Origin: Hymenobacter convexus
GTDB taxonomy: Bacteria > Bacteroidota > Bacteroidia > Cytophagales > Hymenobacteraceae
Length of the DNA stretch: 64,000 nt
Direction of reading: 5' to 3'
Assembly (NCBI RefSeq): GCF_030580955.1
Contig: NZ_JAUQON010000001.1
Span: forward strand, 496,001-560,000
The position numbers and the translations under genes were made by a program. This document shows, one piece after another, positions 45,087 to 53,028 of the stretch; position 1 is the stretch's first letter, and the number at the start of each line of letters is the position of its first letter. The notes under the pieces were generated by a model. The model saw nothing but the letters and a program-made list of their open reading frames with translations, ran no database searches and was not told where the DNA came from.

Positions 45087-46977
45087 ATGCGTTCCTTCAT
45101 ATTACTTTACTGGCCGTGCTGGGGGTAGCCCTCGGCACGGCCGTGCAGGCCCAGCCCACCCAAGTGTGGCAGCGCACGTTTAATGAGGCGGTTCGGACTA
45201 ATGTTACCCCCGGCCAACTCTGGCAATTGAGCACCGGACGTTTGGCCGCCATCGGTGGTACCAGCCGCTTCACCGGCACAGGACCGAACGAGTTTCGGGC
45301 TGTCTTCTGGCGTTTCAACGCGCAGGGCGATACACTCTCTAGCCGCCGCTACTCCCTACCGGGCGGCTATATGCGGATGCTGCCCCTGAAAGGCGGTGAT
45401 TTTCTGCTCACGGGCACCGCCGACACGGCCCAGGTATCGCCGGGAAATGATGGTTTGTTTTACGTGCGGACTGATTCGCTGGGCAACTGGCGCGGCCGCC
45501 TGCGCTACCGGCCCACTTACCGCCGCATCGATAATGGCGGCACGCTTCTGGCCGTGGGCCAACAAGGCGCATGTGGGCGCATTCCATCAACCTCACGCCC
45601 TTTGTGGCCGGCGGGTCGCTGTTCAATAACTTTCCCGGCGCCCAAGTGGTGCGGCTGGACTCGGCCCAGCGGCTGGTGTGGCAGCGCCAGTACGCGGGCA
45701 ACACACCCAATGCCGACGGCCTGACCGTGGGGGCCATGGCGGCCCTGCGCGACGGGTCCTACGTGCTGGTGGGCCAGAAGGGCCGCGCCTGGCAGGCCCC
45801 CTACGGCCCCACCGCCGTTTACAGCGGCTGGCTCCAGCGCCTCAAGGCCAACGGCGACACCATCCGCCTCGCCAACGAGTACTTCGGCCCCATCTCCGAG
45901 CAGTACGAGCCCCTGGACGTGCCGGCCACCCCCGACGGGGGCTTCGTGGTGGCCGGCAACGTCTACCCCGACCGCTACCTGCCCGTCTTCAACTGCTGCC
46001 CCCAGCCGCGCGGCTTCTTGGCCAAGTTCGACAGCTTGGGCACCGTGCAATGGGAGCAGCGCCTAAGCGGGCAGACCACCCAGTACCCCGCCGCCAGCCT
46101 CAGCCGCGTGCAAGTGCTGGCCAACGGTAATTACCTGGTGTTGGGTGGCCGCAACCGTACTACCCTCGGCGACCCTAACCGGGCTTACCTGGTCGAGTAC
46201 GCCCCCAACCGCACCGGCGCCGGTGCGGTGTGGGAAGTATATTTCAACGTTACGGGTGTTTTTTCGCCTACCCTTTTGCAACCCGACGGCACTCTCACCC
46301 TGGGGGCGCAGCGCGTCATTTCGCACACGGTGAACGGGCAAACCAGCCAGGACCAGGCCGGGCTGCTCACGCGCTTCGCCGGGCTGGGCGCGCCCTACCC
46401 CGCCGCCGCGCTGCTCTGCCAACGCCCGCCCGTGGCCAGCGCCGGCTTCGCCCTCAGCCCCGCCCGCGACACGCTGCGCCTGGTGGACCTCTCCACCGCC
46501 GGCCCGCGCTACGCCACGCTCGAACGCTGGCGCTGGCACTTCCCCGACGGTTCGTTTTACGAAGGCCGCACCCCGCCGCCCCACCGCTTCGCCCCCGTGC
46601 CCGCCCCCGGCAGCCCCGTCACGCTCACCGTGACCAACAACCTGGGCTGCTCCGCCACGCAGGTGCTCTACCCCTTCGGCTCGCCCACGGCCGCCCAGGC
46701 GGGCCGCGCCCTGGCCGCCCGGGCCAGCGTGTGGCCCAACCCGGCCCCCGGCGGGCAGGCCACGCTGGCCCTGGCCGGGCTGCCGCCCCGCGCCCCGGCC
46801 AGCGTGCAGCTGCTCGACGCGCGGGGCCGCACCCTCGGCCCCGCCCGCGCCCTGCCAGTGGCCGCCGACGGCACCGCTGCCCTGCGCCTTGACCTGGCCG
46901 GCCGCGCCCCGGGGCTGTACGCCGTGCGTGTGACGGCGGGCGGCGTGGCGTTTGTCAAAAAGCTCGTGGTGCCTTAA
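45087..46977 (+). pseudogene. Secreted T9SS protein gene with two frameshifts
   Basis: ATG 45087 starts MRSFILLYW and stops after 13 codons; the signal peptide continues in another frame (HITLLAVLGVALGTAVQAQ from about 45098). That frame runs to about 45560 and fits repetitive WQRTF and GGDFLLTG motifs, after which the protein continues in a third frame from about 45571 ([15 protein letters not shown]) to the stop at 46980. The product would be about 630 residues: beta-propeller-like repeats with NGNYLVLGG and GGFVVAGN, a PKD-like module and a T9SS type A domain ([10 protein letters not shown]). Two shifts suggest a decayed gene or an assembly error. It follows the previous gene by 10 bases. 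Confidence 0.72.
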
Positions 46978-47006
46978 CATCGGCCGGAATCGGATGGTCA
47001 GTTTGC

Positions 47007-47045
47007 CACAAAAAAGCCCGTCAGCATTGCTGGCGGGCCTTTTTG
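47007..47045 (+). terminator. Terminator after the frameshifted T9SS gene
   Basis: AAAAAGCCCGTCAGC and GCTGGCGGGCCTTTTT pair with one T-G wobble around ATT. It is nearly identical to 42649-42685 in sequence and loop. Confidence 0.87.
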
Positions 47046-47052
47046 TTGTTTC

Positions 47053-47142
47053 CTGTCATCCTGAGCGCAGCGAAGGACCTTATTAGCGCCGAATTTATAG
47101 CGCTCAAACGTGATAAGGTCCTTCGCTGCGCTCAGGATGACA
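47053..47142. repeat. Palindromic intergenic element, family A, copy 5
   Basis: Arms CTGTCATCCTGAGCGCAGCG and its complement run through AAGGACCTTA; the inner part has drifted (TTAGCGCC on the left). It is directly downstream of a terminator between convergent genes. Confidence 0.9.
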
Positions 47143-47163
47143 AAATTGCTTAAACGCAAACAG

Positions 47164-47898
47164 CTATTTCAGCGAGTAGTCCAGCTTCAGCATCACGGTG
47201 CCGAAGCCGTCGTTGCCGCGCGAGGCGCCGCCCAGCTTCAGGCTGATATCGTCCAATTGGTCGGTGGCGGTGAAGTAGTAGTTGGCTTCCAGGTTGGCGC
47301 TGAGCCGGTCGATGAGGCGCACGCTGAAGCCGCCGCCCACCGGCGCTACGCCGGCCAGAAATGGGTAGTCGTTGCGCTCGGGGGCCAGGTACACCGTCTC
47401 GTCGGTGGGCCGCGCGGTGCCCAAGTAAGAGCGGGGGTCGTAGAGCAGCAGGCCGGCGCCGCCCTGCACGTACACCTGGAAAATAGGCGCCTCGGCCATC
47501 GACGACGCAAACACCGACTCGTCGGGCAGCAGGTCGAAACGCAGGAACACCGTGCCCAGGCCGTTGGTGCTGGTGAAGGCCAGGCCGCGCTCCTTGGCCT
47601 TGTCGCGGGCGCCCAGCTTCAGGTAGCTCACCTCGCTGCCCAAGTGCAGGTGGGGCGTGAGGCGGTAGAGCACGCCGGCGCTCACGGCCGGCCCAAAAAA
47701 GTTGTCGCCGGGGCTGTTGCCCAGGTCGCCGTTGTAGAGGCCCGTGCCCCCGCCGAGCGTGACGTGCAGCGGCCCGCGGTAGTAGGGGCGGCCCTGCCGG
47801 TTGTAGTGGCGCACCGAGTAATGGTATTGGGCGTGAGCCGACTGACTGTTGAAAAAGCCAGCCGCCAGCACGCCCAGAAGGATGGAGCGAAACCGCAT
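47164..47898 (-). CDS. Outer-membrane beta-barrel protein (DUF6089-like)
   Basis: A 244-residue protein with signal peptide (1-23, ending AHA) and a sequence of alternating hydrophobic/aromatic strands (LHVTLGGGTGLYNGDLG; VSAGVLYRLTPHLHLGSEVSY; GVAPVGGGFSVRLIDRLSANLEANYYF) ending in a strand with the terminal motif LDYSLK. This is the small barrel style seen in PorT/DUF6089-type proteins. It probably resides in the outer membrane. Function unknown. Next gene upstream on the same strand is a TPR protein 84 bases away. Confidence 0.8.
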   Translation of the reverse strand: MRFRSILLGVLAAGFFNSQSAHAQYHYSVRHYNRQGRPYYRGPLHVTLGGGTGLYNGDLGNSPGDNFFGPAVSAGVLYRLTPHLHLGSEVSYLKLGARDKAKERGLAFTSTNGLGTVFLRFDLLPDESVFASSMAEAPIFQVYVQGGAGLLLYDPRSYLGTARPTDETVYLAPERNDYPFLAGVAPVGGGFSVRLIDRLSANLEANYYFTATDQLDDISLKLGGASRGNDGFGTVMLKLDYSLK

Positions 47899-47981
47899 GC
47901 TGTGGGGAAAAAGAATGGTGGAACTGCGTTTATACGGGCGGCAACGCCGGAACTACCGAAATCCGTCTGCCGGCCCCCGGT

Positions 47982-48752
47982 TTATTTGAAGATGCCTTGC
48001 GGGTCGGGCAGCTTGGTCAGCAGGTCACCGATGAGGTTAAAATCGAGGCTGCTCACGCTGGCGTTCTGGCCCTTGTGCACGGCGGCCCAGGCTTCGGCGT
48101 ACTTTTCCTGGTAGTAATAGCCGCGGGCCAACTGCTGCCAGCCCTCGGCGTTGGCGGGGTCGGTGGTGGTGGCACGCTGCAGCAGGTCCATGCCGGTGGT
48201 GAGGTCTTTTTTCTTCTTGGCCTGGCTGTAGCGCAGCAGGTAGCTCGTGCCCAGGTCGCTCAGCATGGCCGAGCTGGTGGGGGCCAGGGCCAGGCCCTGG
48301 ATGAGGATGCGGATGGCGGCATCGGGGGTGGGCTGGCTGCTGGCCACGATGCCGAGGCCGCGGTAGGCTTCGGCATTTTTGGGGTCGAGCAGCCAGGCCA
48401 GGTTGAAGCGGTAAACCGCCGTGTCGGGCTGGCGCTCACGCAGGTATTCGTAGCCTTTGTTGGTGAAAAACGCGCTGGCTTCGGCCGTAGAGGCAAAGCT
48501 GGCGGCAATGGCCTTGAGCTGCGCCTCGCCGATAATCTGGGTGGCCTGGGCCGGGCTGAGGCCGCCAAACATGGGCTGCAGGCGGGCCGGGCGGCCCGGG
48601 GCCGTGGGCGTGGTGGCCAGGCTGCCGTCGGCGTTGGCGGCCGAGGTTTTGCTCCGGCGCTGGGCCTGGGCAGGGGCCGTCAGCAGCAGCCCCAATAGCA
48701 GCACAGCCGTCAGCGCCGGCGAAATCGTTTTGAGCGAAGCAGAAATAAACAC
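47982..48752 (-). CDS. Secreted tetratricopeptide-repeat protein
   Basis: A 256-residue protein with signal peptide (about 1-30, ending AQAQ), a Ser/Thr/Pro/Gly linker and TPR helices from about residue 90 (NKGYEYLRERQPDTAVYRFNLAWLLDPKNAEAYRGLG; IRILIQGLALAPTSSAMLSDLGTSYL; LLQRATTTDPANAEGWQQLARGYY). TPR proteins mediate contacts with other proteins, here in the periplasm. The start is a GTG at 48752, downstream of a TATCTTTG -7 box. The barrel gene follows in the same direction; the two may form an operon. Confidence 0.82.
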   Translation of the reverse strand: MFISASLKTISPALTAVLLLGLLLTAPAQAQRRSKTSAANADGSLATTPTAPGRPARLQPMFGGLSPAQATQIIGEAQLKAIAASFASTAEASAFFTNKGYEYLRERQPDTAVYRFNLAWLLDPKNAEAYRGLGIVASSQPTPDAAIRILIQGLALAPTSSAMLSDLGTSYLLRYSQAKKKKDLTTGMDLLQRATTTDPANAEGWQQLARGYYYQEKYAEAWAAVHKGQNASVSSLDFNLIGDLLTKLPDPQGIFK

Positions 48753-48815
48753 GTTGAAAATAAAATTAATGAGTGGACCCGGCCGCTATTAAAATGGGCC
48801 GAACGCGGTTGCTGA

Positions 48816-48823
48816 CAAAGATA
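48816..48823 (-). promoter_or_regulatory. -7 box TATCTTTG upstream of the TPR gene
   Basis: Exact TAnnTTTG on the minus strand, ending 63 bases before the GTG start. The -33 position has no clean TTG. Confidence 0.45.
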
Positions 48824-48955
48824 AAGCCAAGCACGGCACGCACGCCGTGGGCCCCTCGCCAGCGCGTCGGGCAAACTGCGCCGGCCGGCCGGGCGTAGGT
48901 GAGCCGCACCGCCGCCGGTTATCGGGCTGGCGGTTTTCAATTCCTGCTCCGTTTT

Positions 48956-49840
48956 ATGCGTCGTTTCCTCTTGCTGGCTCCGGTGGCCGTGCTGCTAACT
49001 GCCGTGGTAGTCGTCTTCGCCACCGAATATGCCATGGCCCGCCCCAGCCACCGGGCCAAAAACGTGCCTTATGTAGCCAGCTCCGCCCCCGATTTTGACA
49101 AGGAACGCCACGTACTGGACGTGTATTCGCCCAAAAAAGCGGCCCTCTCTGCGGCGGGCTACCCGGTGGTGCTGTTCATCCACGGCGGCAGCTGGACCAG
49201 CGGCAACAAGAACATCTACTCCTTCATCGGCCGGCGGCTGGCCAAGCAGGGCGTAGTGGCCGTGGTGATAAACTACCGCCTGGCGCCGCCCGTGCACGTG
49301 CCCGAGCAGGCCGCCGACTGCGCCCGCGCCCTGGCCTGGACGGTGGCCAACATCAAGCAATACGGCGGCGACCCGGCCCGCGTCTTCGTGATGGGCCACT
49401 CGGCCGGGGGTGGCCTGGCCGCCCTGCTGGCTACCGACGACGCCCTACTGGCCGCCAACGGCCTGCCCCAAAATCCGGTGAAAGGCGCCATTATGGACGA
49501 CCCCGCGGGGCTCGATATGTATAGCTACCTCAAGGAAATGAAGTACGAAGGCGACGCCCAGTACAAAGTCCCCTTCGGCAACGACCCGGCGGTGTGGAAA
49601 GAAATGTCGCCCATCTACAAAATTCGGCCGGGCATTCCGCCCTTCCTATTCTACCTCGGCGGCGAGACGTACCCGAGCATCAGCGGCAGCTCGGGGCGCT
49701 TTCGGGATAAGCTCAAGGCCATCGGGCAGCCCGCGCCTTATATCATCATTCCCGGCCGCCACCATATTCCCATGGTGCTGCAGCTGTATTGGCAGCACAA
49801 TGTGATTTACCAGGGGCTGCTGAAGATGGTGGGGGCGTGA
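48956..49840 (+). CDS. Membrane-anchored or secreted alpha/beta-hydrolase (esterase/lipase)
   Basis: A 294-residue alpha/beta-hydrolase of the HSL/carboxylesterase type. The N-terminus (MRRFLLLAPVAVLLTAVVVVF) is a signal anchor. Oxyanion motif HGGSW, nucleophile elbow GHSAGG and a C-terminal GRHHIPM carrying the catalytic His are present; the Asp is probably in the YLGGETYP to GSSGRF region. It would hydrolyse acyl esters at the membrane. The ATG at 48956 gives the anchor; the frame upstream lacks a better start. The stop codon is itself within the outer flank of the family A element that follows. Confidence 0.87.
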   Translation: MRRFLLLAPVAVLLTAVVVVFATEYAMARPSHRAKNVPYVASSAPDFDKERHVLDVYSPKKAALSAAGYPVVLFIHGGSWTSGNKNIYSFIGRRLAKQGVVAVVINYRLAPPVHVPEQAADCARALAWTVANIKQYGGDPARVFVMGHSAGGGLAALLATDDALLAANGLPQNPVKGAIMDDPAGLDMYSYLKEMKYEGDAQYKVPFGNDPAVWKEMSPIYKIRPGIPPFLFYLGGETYPSISGSSGRFRDKLKAIGQPAPYIIIPGRHHIPMVLQLYWQHNVIYQGLLKMVGA

Positions 49841-49973
49841 GGTGGATAATTTTCTGTCATCCTGAGCGCAGCGAAGGACCTTATCACGCTTGACCAGTTT
49901 GCAGTAAATGTGACGAGGCGAACGTAATAAGGTCCTTCGCTGCGCTCAGGATGACAGAAAATTATCCGCCTCA
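49839..49973. repeat. Palindromic intergenic element, family A, copy 6, with mirrored flanks
   Basis: The core arms CTGTCATCCTGAGCGCAGCG pair as in other copies, but the symmetry continues outward: left GAGGTGGATAATTTT and right AAAATTATCCGCCTC match with one mismatch. The element therefore starts inside the stop codon of one convergent gene and ends three bases before that of the other. Confidence 0.92.
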
Positions 49974-49976
49974 AGC

Positions 49977-50468
49977 TCACCCAAACAGCCCGCCCTGCCG
50001 CACCGGCTGCTCAAATTCCAACAGCCATTTCTTGCGGTGCATGCCGCCGGCGTAGCCTGTGAGGCTGCCGTCGGCCCCGACGACGCGGTGGCAGGGCCAC
50101 ACGATGGCCAACGGGTTCTGGCCGTTGGCCGCCCCCACGGCCCGGACGGATTTCGGGTTATTCAACAGCTTGGCCACATCGAGGTAGGACGCCGTGCGTC
50201 CGTAGGCTATGCCTGTGAGCGCCTGCCACACCTGCCGTTGAAAGTCGGTGCCGAAATCGGGCGCGTAGGTGAGGTTGAACGCGCGCAGCTCGCGGCCGAA
50301 ATAGGCCTGCAGCTGGCGGTAGCCTTCGCGCAAACACACTGGCACAGCCCCGAAACCCGTGGGCGAGTGCCCTTCGGTGTGGTGAAAGCTTACCGCGCTC
50401 AGGCCCGCATCGGAGCCGGTGAGGGACAGCAGGCCGAGCGGAGAGTCGAGGTAAGCCGTGGCGTTCAT
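49977..50468 (-). CDS. ogt: Methylated-DNA--[protein]-cysteine S-methyltransferase
   Basis: A 163-residue O6-alkylguanine-DNA alkyltransferase with the active-site motif IVWPCHRVV (C126) and the RAVGAANGQNP segment. It moves alkyl groups from O6 of guanine onto its own cysteine and is used once. The ATG at 50468 overlaps the stop of the upstream GH1-like gene in an ATGA (50465-50468), so the two are translationally coupled. The upstream frame is open without a better start. Ogt-size with an N-terminal domain of about 75 residues, no AraC-type adaptive domain. Confidence 0.95.
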   Translation of the reverse strand: MNATAYLDSPLGLLSLTGSDAGLSAVSFHHTEGHSPTGFGAVPVCLREGYRQLQAYFGRELRAFNLTYAPDFGTDFQRQVWQALTGIAYGRTASYLDVAKLLNNPKSVRAVGAANGQNPLAIVWPCHRVVGADGSLTGYAGGMHRKKWLLEFEQPVRQGGLFG

Positions 50469-51703
50469 GGCTTGAAAATAGGCGCCGCCAACGACAAGCT
50501 GGCTTGCACGCTGCTGGTGGCGCTTTGCCGGCGGCGCAGGGGCTTGGCGGCATTCACCACGGCCTGGGCCTGGAGCAGGGCCTCGGCGCTGGGCTGGTGC
50601 AGCACGCGGCCGGGGCCGGGCTGCGAGAGGTCGGCATCCCAGAGGCCGGAGCGGTGCCACTCGTGGGTGTGGTCCCAGTCGGGGCGGTCGATGAGCGGGT
50701 AGATGCACACGCCTTGCAGGGGCAGGCCCTTGCGCAGCACGTGGGCGCACTCGTCGGCAATCATGCGCCACCAGATGGGCCGGTCAACGCCGGGGTGGCT
50801 GGTTTCGGTGATGGCGAAGGGGCGGCCGTAGCGCTGGTAGGCCTTGCGCAGCAGCTTGTGCAGCGGCACCCAGCGCGGGTCCATTTGGGGGTCGTTCCAG
50901 CCCAGTTTGCGGTAGGGGTGAAGCTGCCACTGGTTGTCGTAGTAATAGTTAAAGCCCACAATGTCGAGTAACTCGGGAGCGCCGCCCAGCTCGGGGCATA
51001 GCCGGCCGCAGAGAATGTCGGTGGCCTGAAACTGGTTTTCGTGCGATTCGCGGGCCTCGCGGCGGTGCTGGGGCCAGGGGTTGGGCGGGGCCACAATGCT
51101 GATGAGCGGCTCGGTGGTGAGCAGGCGGATGCTGGGGTCGGCCTCGCGCAGGGCGTAGCTGCCCTCGATGTAAGCGCGCATCAGGCCGTACTTCACGCGC
51201 CAGCCCTGGCCGTGGCAGTAAGGCGACGTGCCGTTGGCCTCGCCACCCAGCCAGCTGATGAAGCTGACCTCGTTGATGGGCGTGACGATGAGCACATCAT
51301 CGGGCCGCTGCGAGCGGTAAAAGTCCACGAAAGCGCGGCAGAGCGCGGCAAAGCGCCGGGCAAACATGGGGTGCAACGGCGTGAGGTCGTCGGGGTAGCC
51401 GAAGTGGCACAGGTCCCAGATTTGCTGCACGCCGTGGCGCTTGCCGGCGTCCAGCATCATTTGCACGGTGCTGAAATCGTACTGGTAGGGCGTTTTCTCA
51501 ATCATGGCCCAGCGAATTCCTTCGCGCACGGTGCCAATGTTGAAAGGCTGCTGGGCCGCGTAATCCTCGTCAATCAGCTGCAGGTGGCCGGTGAGGGGCA
51601 GGAAATCGACGCGGTGGCCAAAGGCGTTGAGCTGGTCGGTGCACTCGTAGCCGCCCCACCAAAAGGAGCGGAACGGGTTGGCATCGGGGGTAGTAAGGTC
51701 CAT
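50465..51703 (-). CDS. Glycoside hydrolase family 1-like protein
   Basis: A 412-residue (beta/alpha)8-type protein related to family 1 glycosidases. An acid/base Glu could be that of TPINEVSF, and the nucleophile Glu that of FAITETSHPG. These replace the usual NEP and TENG motifs, so activity or specificity may differ. WWGGYECTDQLNAFGHRVD at the N-terminus and WRMIADECAHVLRKGLPLQGV are recognisable in Hymenobacter-type relatives annotated as beta-glucosidases. No signal peptide. It overlaps ogt by 4 bases, an unexpected pairing of a sugar hydrolase with a DNA-repair protein. A near-match -7 box TACCCTTG (51764-51757) lies 53 bases upstream. Confidence 0.8.
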   Translation of the reverse strand: MDLTTPDANPFRSFWWGGYECTDQLNAFGHRVDFLPLTGHLQLIDEDYAAQQPFNIGTVREGIRWAMIEKTPYQYDFSTVQMMLDAGKRHGVQQIWDLCHFGYPDDLTPLHPMFARRFAALCRAFVDFYRSQRPDDVLIVTPINEVSFISWLGGEANGTSPYCHGQGWRVKYGLMRAYIEGSYALREADPSIRLLTTEPLISIVAPPNPWPQHRREARESHENQFQATDILCGRLCPELGGAPELLDIVGFNYYYDNQWQLHPYRKLGWNDPQMDPRWVPLHKLLRKAYQRYGRPFAITETSHPGVDRPIWWRMIADECAHVLRKGLPLQGVCIYPLIDRPDWDHTHEWHRSGLWDADLSQPGPGRVLHQPSAEALLQAQAVVNAAKPLRRRQSATSSVQASLSLAAPIFKP

Positions 51704-51812
51704 AGCAAGCGGGTTAATAGGCGAATGCCCGCGTCCGCTGGTTGGGCGGGCGCGGGCAAGGGTAATGCTTAAACCGGAAAAACGCGCCCAGGGTTAAGGT
51801 TGAGGTTAATCG

Positions 51813-51842
51813 AACGTCACTGGAACGTCACCGTAACGTCAT
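51813..51842. repeat. Three AACGTCA(C/T) direct repeats with 11-base period
   Basis: AACGTCAC at 51813 and 51824 and AACGTCAT at 51835. The third is the outer end of the adjacent family B element. They lie about 110 bases upstream of the GH1-like start. Confidence 0.5.
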
Positions 51843-51938
51843 GCAGAGCGCAGCGAAGCATCTCGCGTGCAGTAAGTAACTAAATCGATAGGATTAGCGG
51901 CGGCACGCGAGATGCTTCGCTGCGCTCTGCATGACGTT
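51835..51938. repeat. Palindromic intergenic element, family B, copy 7
   Basis: Outer arms AACGTCATGCAGAGCGCAG and CTGCGCTCTGCATGACGTT: CAGAG replaces CTGAG, changed on both arms. The inner arm is of the CTCGCGTGC type. It ends exactly one base before the stop codon of the first CDF gene. Confidence 0.92.
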
Positions 51939-52877
51939 CTATTGCCCATTGACCGACGCGGTCTGCACCAGGTTTTTCGCCTCGATGAAAATGCGCTGCA
52001 CCTCCGGGTGTTCGGCCCGGATGGCATCCTGCAACTCCTCCACGGCGGCGGCCACCTGGGCCGAACTCATGTTGTCGGCAAAGTCCACGTCGAGGGCCAT
52101 AATCACGTCGTTCGGGCCGAGGTACATGGTGAGGGGCGAGCGGATTTCGCGCACTTGCGGCTGGGCGCGGGCAATGCGCTCCAGATTGGCCAGGGTGGGG
52201 GCGTCGACGCCGGTGCCCACCAGCAGGCCCTTGGTGCGGCCCACCAGAAACACGGCCACCAGCATCAGCAGCAGTCCGATGGCAATGGACGCGCCCCCGT
52301 CGAAATACGGATTATTAAGCCAGTGCCCCAGAAACACGCCGATGCCGGCCAGCGCGAGGCCCACCAGGGCGGCCAGGTTTTCCATCACGGAAGCAAAAAC
52401 GGCCGGGTCGCGGCTCGTACGCAGCATCTTCACGAAGCCCACGTTGCCGGTCGATTGCGCTAACAGGGCTTTCACCGAGAGGTAGAAGGCAATTCCCTCG
52501 AAGAGGAACGAAACGCCCAGCACCACGTAGTTCCAGCCCGCGTCTTCGAGCGGCTCGGGGTGCTGAATGTGCTTAATGCCCTCGTAGAACGACATGCCGC
52601 CGCCGATGGCGAAGATGAGCACGGCCACAATCAAACCCCAGAAATACAGCTCCTTGCTGTGGCCAAAGGGGTGTTCGGCGTCGGCAGGCCGTTCGCTTTG
52701 GTGGGTGCCGTAGAGCAGCAGCCCGCTGTTGCCGGTATCGACGAGCGAATGAATGCCCTCCGAGAGCATGGCCGACGAGCCGGTGAAATATGCCGCCACG
52801 AACTTGCTGATGGCAATGGCGACGTTGGCCGCAATGCCGCCGTAGAGGGAAAGTTTAGAAGCGTTAGCGTTGGCCAT
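51939..52877 (-). CDS. Cation diffusion facilitator transporter
   Basis: A 312-residue CDF protein with six transmembrane helices, the metal motif HSLVD in helix 2 (H43 and D47) and a C-terminal cytoplasmic domain with IFIEAKNLV. The second metal site pair would be in helix 5 (DGGASIAIG). CDF proteins exchange divalent metals such as Zn, Mn, Fe or Co for protons. It is a tandem paralogue of the gene at 53029, with a family B palindrome between them; the predicted metal is unresolved. A substantial C-terminal domain is present, as in YiiP-type members. Confidence 0.9.
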   Translation of the reverse strand: MANANASKLSLYGGIAANVAIAISKFVAAYFTGSSAMLSEGIHSLVDTGNSGLLLYGTHQSERPADAEHPFGHSKELYFWGLIVAVLIFAIGGGMSFYEGIKHIQHPEPLEDAGWNYVVLGVSFLFEGIAFYLSVKALLAQSTGNVGFVKMLRTSRDPAVFASVMENLAALVGLALAGIGVFLGHWLNNPYFDGGASIAIGLLLMLVAVFLVGRTKGLLVGTGVDAPTLANLERIARAQPQVREIRSPLTMYLGPNDVIMALDVDFADNMSSAQVAAAVEELQDAIRAEHPEVQRIFIEAKNLVQTASVNGQ

Positions 52878-52907
52878 GCGGCGGAATCTGTTTAAATAGG
52901 ATTTTAA

Positions 52908-53012
52908 AGAACGTCATGCTGAGCGCAGTCGAAGCATCTCTACCGCAGCAGTAATCCACGGTAGCCTGACGAAGCGGTAGAGATGCTTCGACTGCGCTCA
53001 GCATGACGTTCT
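52908..53012. repeat. Palindromic intergenic element, family B, copy 8
   Basis: Arms AGAACGTCATGCTGAGCGCA and exact complement, perfect through GCATCTCTACCGC, with spacer GCAGTAATCCACGG. It lies between the two CDF genes. Confidence 0.93.
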
Positions 53013-53028
53013 ATTTGAGGTCATTGGC

